From Bacillota bacterium (GTDB taxonomy: Bacteria > Bacillota > Bacilli > Paenibacillales > NBRC-103111), in the NCBI GenBank assembly GCA_023391955.1, contig JAEWAA010000526.1, positions 1 through 12,757 of the forward strand: a stretch of 12,757 bases of DNA, written 5' to 3'. A model generated the notes under the pieces. It was given only the letters and a program-made list of their open reading frames with translations. It was not told the DNA's origin and did not search any database. Every line of letters begins with the position of its first letter. Within the stretch, counting starts at the first letter, position 1. Positions 8,337-12,757 of this stretch are shown here, in pieces. Position numbers and translations under genes: made by a program.

Positions 8337-8597
8337 TTACCAATCGTACTTGCGTATTCTGCTGTCCATCAGTATAGCAAACAAATATGATGGTGCTTGC
8401 AATTGTTGTAGCGGAACAGTATTAGAAAGTGGTACGTATTTTAACGCCTCAATAAAGGTGCTTTTTGAAACCGATCTATTCGTTCGGCTTAACTCAATAA
8501 CATTTCCTTTAACTGCGTATGTGAACTCTCCGCCTTTAATTTGCTGAAAAGTCTGTCCTTCATTTTCTATAATTCTTTCCCACAATAAATCAGTCAT
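8337..8597 (-). CDS. Small protein of unknown function upstream of the DUF262 gene
   Basis: I do not recognise this 86-residue protein with certainty. I prefer the ATG at 8597 because GAGGTGG (8603-8609 on the minus strand) ends 5 bases before it. A GTG start at 8606 would sit inside that binding site. The product looks soluble and compact, with no membrane segment or signal peptide. It has an N-terminal helix, then GGEFTYAVKGNVIELSRTNR (a likely beta hairpin), SKSTFIEALKYVP, and a C-terminal APSYLFAILMDSRIRKYDW segment. From memory, short modules with this kind of RTN, SKS and PSYxxAIL pattern occur alone or as tails beside restriction genes, but I cannot name the family. It ends 29 bases before the DUF262 start, on the same strand, so the two are probably cotranscribed. 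It could be a partner, inhibitor or DNA-binding accessory. Confidence 0.75.
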   Translation of the reverse strand: MTDLLWERIIENEGQTFQQIKGGEFTYAVKGNVIELSRTNRSVSKSTFIEALKYVPLSNTVPLQQLQAPSYLFAILMDSRIRKYDW

Positions 8598-8602
8598 CAA
8601 AA

Positions 8603-8609
8603 CCACCTC
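8603..8609 (-). promoter_or_regulatory. Ribosome binding site that sets the small gene's start
   Basis: GAGGTGG on the minus strand, 5 bases before the ATG at 8597. It overlaps the alternative GTG at 8606, which argues against that start. Confidence 0.7.
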
Positions 8610-8857
8610 GAATTCTTACTCTGAAAAAATGACAAAGGTTGGAATACACTTCCCATATTGGATTCGACATCAATGTAAAATGTCCTCTTATATACTAAGT
8701 TTATTACAAACCAGGTTACAGCTTTTGACCCCTATTCACATGAATGAACAAGTACACCTAGGTTTGAGGCTAGTTTCCCAAAGTTACTGCACTATATTTC
8801 TAACTGAATAAAAACAACCCCCTTGGAAAAAATGGTATGTATATAGGAATATAAATT

Positions 8858-8862
8858 AGGGG
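8858..8862 (+). promoter_or_regulatory. Ribosome binding site of the integrase
   Basis: AGGGG, 9 bases before the ATG at 8872, supports the chosen integrase start. Confidence 0.65.
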
Positions 8863-8871
8863 ATTAACACT

Positions 8872-10056
8872 ATGGCAAGCATTGAAAAGCGTGGATCTAA
8901 TTCATGGAGACTTATGGTTTATGCAGGCAAGGATGTCCATGGAAAATACATTCGGAGAACAAAAACCGTTACCTGCCGAACTAAGAAAGAAGCCGAATTA
9001 GAACTAGCGAAATTTCAGATAGAGGTTGAAGCAGGCGAATACATTGCACCGGAGAAAATGACTGTTGAGGCATTCATTGGGGAATGGCGGGATAAGTATG
9101 CCTCCAAAGAACTTGAGGCCAAGACACTAGATATTTATCTCCGCATCATTAAGAAACGAATTGTTCCCTTTCTGGGACATATGCGACTAGATCAGGTTAA
9201 GCCTCTACATATCTTGAGTTTAATGAACGAACTCAATAAGCCAGGTTCAAGACAGGACGGAAAATATGGCGTTCTGGCTTCCGGCTCGGTTCAGGTTATA
9301 TATCGAGTTCTGAAAAACATTTTTAAACGTGCTGTGGAATGGAGAGTCATTAAGTCCAACCCGGTTGCGGATGTAAAAAAGCCCAAAGTAACCTACAGAG
9401 AAAGTGAAGTTTACAACGAGGAGGAGGCGAATAAGTTATTCGCATTGCTACAAGATCAGGCATCCCACTGGCGCATGATGGTAACCCTGGCCTTAACAAC
9501 AGGATTGCGCCGCGGCGAATTGGTTGGGCTAGAGTGGAAACACGTCGACCTTGAGAACGGAATCCTTCACGTCCGGCAAAGCATCACCTCTTCCGTTGAC
9601 GGGGTTCCAGTTATTAAAGAACCTAAAACCAGAAAATCAATAAGAAAAGTTGCACTATCCAACTCTGTGCTGGAAGAACTAAGGGTATATTACAAGGAGT
9701 CTAAGGAACAATGGGATTCACTCGGTGAAATGGGACTTCGTAAACAAAATGATCATTTCTTCGTCTTTTTCAATAAAGACGGAAATGCATTTTACCCAGA
9801 AAGCCCTTATCTTTGGTTCCGAGGATTTCAGAAAAAGCATAATCTTCGTTACATCCGCTTCCATGATCTCAGGCATACTTCTGCCACCTTATTGATTAAC
9901 CAAGGTGTTCATGCAAAGATCATATCGGAACGGCTCGGCCACGCTAACATAACTACGACCATGAACATATACGGCCATGTTTTGCAACATGCGGATAAGG
10001 AAGCTGCCAATAAATTTGATGATATCCTACAGGTCAGTCAGCGGAAGGAAGCATAA
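8872..10056 (+). CDS. int: Tyrosine recombinase, phage/ICE-type integrase
   Basis: Site-specific recombinase that inserts and excises the element through strand exchange at attachment sites. The 394 residues follow the order seen in Tn916/phage-type integrases of Gram-positive bacteria: an N-terminal arm-type DNA-binding domain (about 1-55, basic and beta-rich), a SAM-like core-binding domain (about 62-160), and the catalytic domain (about 180-380). All catalytic residues can be found: R213 in TTGLRRGE, K252 in EPKTRKS, H331 and R334 in FHDLRHT, H357 in RLGHAN, and nucleophile Y367 in NIYGH. It appears full-length and active. It is the outermost gene of the AT-rich island, next to the 3' end of rlmD and convergent with it, as is usual for an element that inserts at a gene end. 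No excisionase or replication gene is in the window. Confidence 0.95.
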   Translation: MASIEKRGSNSWRLMVYAGKDVHGKYIRRTKTVTCRTKKEAELELAKFQIEVEAGEYIAPEKMTVEAFIGEWRDKYASKELEAKTLDIYLRIIKKRIVPFLGHMRLDQVKPLHILSLMNELNKPGSRQDGKYGVLASGSVQVIYRVLKNIFKRAVEWRVIKSNPVADVKKPKVTYRESEVYNEEEANKLFALLQDQASHWRMMVTLALTTGLRRGELVGLEWKHVDLENGILHVRQSITSSVDGVPVIKEPKTRKSIRKVALSNSVLEELRVYYKESKEQWDSLGEMGLRKQNDHFFVFFNKDGNAFYPESPYLWFRGFQKKHNLRYIRFHDLRHTSATLLINQGVHAKIISERLGHANITTTMNIYGHVLQHADKEAANKFDDILQVSQRKEA

Positions 10057-10060
10057 AAAG

Positions 10061-10100
10061 TCCCGAGGAGCACTGGTTCATGCTCACTCGGGATTTCTTA
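10061..10100 (+). terminator. Rho-independent terminator of the integrase gene
   Basis: It begins 4 bases after the integrase stop. TCCCGAG-GAGCA (10061-10072) pairs with TGCTC-A-CTCGGGA (10081-10093), giving 12 bp with one bulged A and an 8-base loop. TTTCTTATT follows as a modest U-tract. It would also limit read-through toward the convergent rlmD. Confidence 0.8.
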
Positions 10101-10279
10101 TTAACGGTCTTATGATTGACTATAACAGTGTTAAGTTATTGATCGGTTTGAAACCGTTTTATAGGGTTCGTTTGGGCCTCTTTATGCCCATGTTTAACAC
10201 CAACTTGTCCCCATGGACATTTTTCGCCATCTGTTATACCATTTTGATTTCAACTGTTTTCCTTATCACACATAGGATC
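10101..10279. other. Dyad-rich gap between the integrase and rlmD, likely island edge
   Basis: About 180 AT-rich bases with no gene. Dyads seen: TAACA-G-TGTTA (10123-10133), CGGTTT-G-AAACCG (10144-10156), TGGGC/GCCCA (10173-10190), and TGTCC-CCAT-GGACA followed by TTTTT (10206-10224). GTGTTAA (10128-10134) also pairs with TTAACAC (10194-10200). The right attachment junction should lie here or in the last codons of rlmD. No strong terminator for rlmD is visible on the minus strand. Confidence 0.5.
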
Positions 10280-11869
10280 TCAGTCTTGTGTATCACCACG
10301 TACAAGCACTGTTACGCATTCCACATGCACCGTATGCGGGAACATGTCCACCGGCTGCGCCTCGACGGTGCGGTAGCCCGCATCCTCCAGGATGCGCAGG
10401 TCGCGGGCCAAGGTGGCCGGGTTGCAGCTGACGTAGACGACGCGGCGGGGCTGCATCTTGGCAATGCAGTCCAAGAGGGCTGGGTCGCAGCCCTTGCGCG
10501 GCGGGTCGACGACGATGACGTCGGCGCGGATGCCGGACTCGGCCCAGGCCGGGATGACGGTCTCGGCTGCGCCCACGGCGAATTCGGCCTTGTGCTCCAG
10601 GCCGTTCAGCTGTGCGTTGCGCCGCGCGTCCTCGATGGCCTCCGGCACGATCTCGACGCCATAGACCCGCTCTGCGTGCTGCGCCAGAAACAGCGAAATG
10701 GTGCCGATGCCGCAATAGGCATCAATGACGTTTTCGCCGCCGGAGAGAGCTGCGTATTCCAGTGCCTTGCCGTACAGACGCTCCGTCTGCACCGGGTTCA
10801 CCTGGTAGAAGGACCGGGCGGAGATGGCGAAGCGCACGTCCCCGATATAGTCATAGATATATTCCTCACCCCACAGCACCTCTGTCCGCGGGCCGAAGAT
10901 GACGTTGGTTTTGGCCGTGTTGATATTCTGGCAGATGCTCTTGACCCCCGGCAGCTCCCGGCGGATCATCTCCACCAGTTCGCGGCGGCTGGTGAAGTCT
11001 TCTCCGTTAGTGACCAGAACCACCATGATGTCTCCCGTGCGGAAGCCCACCTTGACCACCACATGGCGGATCACACCCCGGCCTGTCTCTTCATCGTAAG
11101 CACGGATGCCCAGCTCTCCGCAGAGGGACTTCACCAGACCTACCGCCCGGTCATTCCACTCATGCTGGATGAGGCATTCCTTCATATCGATAATCCGGTG
11201 GCTGCCTTGGGCATAGAAGCCCCCAACCAGTCCGCCCTCTACTTGTCCAAAAGGCACCTGGGCCTTGTTCCGGTAACGCCAAGGATCCTCCATACCGATG
11301 GTGGGATGGACCACAATCCCGGAAGAGCCCTGCTCTTCTTCAGATGGCTCGTCCCCATTCCCAACCGCTGCTTCCCCGGCTCCCGCCACCTTCAGCTTGC
11401 CGATGCGCTCCAGGGCGTCCACTACAATCTTCCGCTTCTGCCGCAGCTGAGCGTCGTAACCCATATGCTGGAGCTGGCAGCCGCCGCATTCCGCATAAAG
11501 CGGGCATGGAGGCTCCTGCCGGTCAGCGCTTCGGCCCGCAACATGCAACAGCTTGGCGTAGCCGAACTGCTTTTTCACATGCTCCACACGCACACTAACC
11601 CGTTCACCCGGCAGTCCCCCATGCACAAAAAGGGTAAAGCCGTCCGCCGTCCGGCCTACCCCTTCTCCGTCATGTCCGATTCCGATAATCTCCGCGTCCA
11701 CCACCTGGCCCACGGATACGGGAGCATCCACAGCCGCAGCCCTTACTGACCGGCCATCCTGCCTGCCGCTGGGACGGCCACCTGCTTGACTGTTGCCGCC
11801 GCGGCTGCCGGACGGTCTGCCGCCCGCTTCAGGGCTGCGATGCCGCCCGTTCTTGCCGTTCTTCTTCAT
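10280..11869 (-). CDS. rlmD: 23S rRNA (uracil-5-)-methyltransferase, RlmD/RlmCD family
   Basis: Methylates C5 of uridine in 23S rRNA using S-adenosylmethionine. The E. coli enzyme targets U1939, and the B. subtilis homologue RlmCD targets both U747 and U1939. I cannot say which applies here. The order is: a basic Gly/Arg/Ser-rich tail (1-48) with AGGRPSG twice, a TRAM RNA-binding domain (about 50-110), a [4Fe-4S] site with C122, C128, C131 and C232, then the methylase fold with motif I DAYCGIG (383-389), DPPRKG (455-460), catalytic C482 in VSCNPAT, and E517 near the end. It is longer than the E. coli enzyme because of the tail and an acidic linker near 165-185. GGAGG 6 bases before the ATG supports the start. 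It is cotranscribed with the kinase gene upstream (12-base gap). It is GC-rich and intact, so the island did not disrupt it. Confidence 0.95.
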   Translation of the reverse strand: MKKNGKNGRHRSPEAGGRPSGSRGGNSQAGGRPSGRQDGRSVRAAAVDAPVSVGQVVDAEIIGIGHDGEGVGRTADGFTLFVHGGLPGERVSVRVEHVKKQFGYAKLLHVAGRSADRQEPPCPLYAECGGCQLQHMGYDAQLRQKRKIVVDALERIGKLKVAGAGEAAVGNGDEPSEEEQGSSGIVVHPTIGMEDPWRYRNKAQVPFGQVEGGLVGGFYAQGSHRIIDMKECLIQHEWNDRAVGLVKSLCGELGIRAYDEETGRGVIRHVVVKVGFRTGDIMVVLVTNGEDFTSRRELVEMIRRELPGVKSICQNINTAKTNVIFGPRTEVLWGEEYIYDYIGDVRFAISARSFYQVNPVQTERLYGKALEYAALSGGENVIDAYCGIGTISLFLAQHAERVYGVEIVPEAIEDARRNAQLNGLEHKAEFAVGAAETVIPAWAESGIRADVIVVDPPRKGCDPALLDCIAKMQPRRVVYVSCNPATLARDLRILEDAGYRTVEAQPVDMFPHTVHVECVTVLVRGDTQD

Positions 11870-11881
11870 TTATAGCCTCCG

Positions 11882-12757
11882 TTATTTGCGCTTGTATTTG
11901 GAATTGCCTGTTTCGTCCACCAGAATCTGCAGATGGGAGGGCAGCACCGAGAAGGTTCCCGGCAGCGTGCCGCCGAATTCCCCGTCCAGATTGAGCTGGG
12001 TGTAGTCCGGCGACGTAATCTGGATTTGCTTGGACTGGAAGTGGATGATATGCGGATCGTTCAGATGCTCTCCCCGCAGGGCGAGAGTTACGACACGGAT
12101 CATTTCCACCAAGTTGCATTTTTTGACCAGAATAATATCCATCAGCCCGTCGTCAATCGCCGCATCGGGACACAGCTTCTCGAAGCCCGCCACCGAATTG
12201 GTATTGGAGATGAGGAACACCATGACTTCCTCATGCAGCTCCCGGTCATCGGATTTTAGGACAATCTCCACAGGGCGGAGGCGTGGCCGCTTCTCCAGCC
12301 CTTTCATATAATAAGCCAGCTGGCCCAGCATGGTCTTCAGCCTGCTGGGAACCTCGTAGGTCAGCTCCGTCAAGGAGCCGCCGCCGGCGATATTGATGAA
12401 GTAACGCTGATTGGCTTTGCCCAGATCGATCACCCGGGTGGCCCCGTGGATGATGATATCGCAGGCGGCCTCCAGATTCTTCGGAATCGCCATGGCGCGG
12501 GCAAAGTCATTGGTGGTGCCCAAGGGCAGAAGGCCCAGCGGCGGCCGGTTCTCCCGTTCAGCCATCCCGTTGATGACCTCATAGAGGGTTCCGTCCCCAC
12601 CGGCGGCAATAATGACATCAAATCCGCGTTCAACTGCTTCCGCCGCAGCCAAAGTCGCATCCCCTTCGCCGGTTGTGGCGTGGGTAGAGGTTTCCAAGCC
12701 CCCCCGCTCCAACCGCTGCAGAATTTCCGGAAGGCGCCGTTTCATTTCCTCCCGCCC
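11882..12757 (-). CDS. dgkB: Diacylglycerol/lipid kinase, DgkB-like (5' end beyond window)
   Basis: Soluble kinase that phosphorylates diacylglycerol to phosphatidic acid. In B. subtilis, DgkB recycles the diacylglycerol released during lipoteichoic acid synthesis. The frame stays open to the window edge: four codons (G-R-E-E) precede the ATG at 12745 and match the family's usual NPxSGREE start, so that ATG is internal and about a dozen residues are missing. Counting from that Met, the nucleotide-binding GGDGT is at 49-53, LPLGTTNDFAR at 73-83, and the family's DDG motif lies in PDAAIDDGLMD further on. The C-terminal beta domain includes LNLDGEFGG. The gene is GC-rich and followed 12 bases later by rlmD. 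The same order occurs in B. subtilis, where it follows gatCAB. YegS-type lipid kinase is the main alternative name. Confidence 0.9.
   Translation of the reverse strand, partial: GREEMKRRLPEILQRLERGGLETSTHATTGEGDATLAAAEAVERGFDVIIAAGGDGTLYEVINGMAERENRPPLGLLPLGTTNDFARAMAIPKNLEAACDIIIHGATRVIDLGKANQRYFINIAGGGSLTELTYEVPSRLKTMLGQLAYYMKGLEKRPRLRPVEIVLKSDDRELHEEVMVFLISNTNSVAGFEKLCPDAAIDDGLMDIILVKKCNLVEMIRVVTLALRGEHLNDPHIIHFQSKQIQITSPDYTQLNLDGEFGGTLPGTFSVLPSHLQILVDETGNSKYKRK

Larger units (their letters stand above)
8598..8871. other. Divergent intergenic region between the small gene and the integrase
   Basis: AT-rich stretch of about 270 bases from which the two sides of the island are transcribed outward. 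It holds the binding sites for both first genes, a GACAT/ATGTC dyad (8666-8684) and a palindrome ACCTAGGT (8756-8763). A TATATA at 8689-8694 and TATAAA at 8850-8855 could be -10 boxes, but neither has a convincing -35 at the right distance, so I call no promoter. A 60-codon plus-strand frame at 8629-8811 has no binding site or recognisable content and is probably not a gene. Confidence 0.5.
1..10279. mobile_element. Integrase-borne defence island at the rlmD 3' end (partial)
   Basis: The stretch from the left edge to the end of rlmD differs sharply in base composition from the core genes: a 60-base sample in hsdR (1021-1080) has 13 G or C, while one in rlmD (10441-10500) has 42. It carries a complete integrase at one end and only restriction-type cargo. 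The right border is placed by the integrase and the composition change. The left border and the paired attachment site were not seen, so its full size and class (integrative element or prophage remnant) are unknown. Confidence 0.65.

Noticed and set aside
8629..8811. 60-codon plus-strand frame between the small gene and the integrase
   Set aside because: It has no ribosome binding site, no recognisable composition or motif, and lies in the presumed divergent promoter region.
3330..10056. Integrase as an hsdS-inverting, phase-variation recombinase
   Set aside because: There is no second partial hsdS gene or inverted repeat around recognition domains, and the enzyme has the full arm-binding plan of an element integrase placed at the island edge.
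110..10211. Shared octamer CACCAACT at the left edge (112-119) and in the gap before rlmD (10198-10205) as an attachment repeat
   Set aside because: Eight bases are expected by chance when comparing stretches of this size, and the match does not extend.
9977..11749. Long plus-strand open frame (590 codons) overlapping the integrase end and antisense to rlmD
   Set aside because: It starts inside int, runs antisense through a clear GC-rich rlmD, has no recognisable domains, and no ribosome binding site or start fits. Long antisense frames are common in GC-rich genes.

Overview
The window joins two kinds of DNA. The right end (about 10280-12757) is GC-rich core chromosome: a 5'-truncated dgkB-type lipid kinase followed 12 bases later by rlmD, a 23S rRNA uracil-5-methyltransferase, both on the minus strand. 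From memory, this gene pair is typical of Bacilli, where it lies next to gatCAB. With such high GC, a Paenibacillus-like member of the Bacillota is my best guess. No marker in the window proves the genus.

The rest (about 1-10279) is AT-rich and reads as an accessory defence island inserted just beyond the 3' end of rlmD. Next to rlmD is a complete phage/ICE-type tyrosine integrase on the plus strand, with its own hairpin terminator. Facing away from it on the minus strand are, in transcription order: an unrecognised 86-aa protein, a 582-aa DUF262/HNH protein of the GmrSD/SspE-like kind, a 209-base gap with a possible promoter, operator and leader peptide, and then a complete type I restriction-modification operon in the order hsdM-hsdS-hsdR. 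hsdM and hsdS overlap by 4 bases. hsdS and hsdR are 3 bases apart, with a strong ribosome binding site for hsdR inside the hsdS end. A perfect 11-bp hairpin with T-rich flanks ends the operon near position 130. The left end of the island and its second attachment site were not found and probably lie outside the window.

Likely joint action: HsdM and HsdS methylate adenines at a two-part target, and HsdR joins them to translocate and cut unmethylated invading DNA. The DUF262/HNH nuclease may act as a second, modification-sensing layer, with the small upstream protein as partner or regulator. The core restriction system is ordinary. The least explained parts are the small protein with the DUF262 gene, and the gap in front of hsdM.
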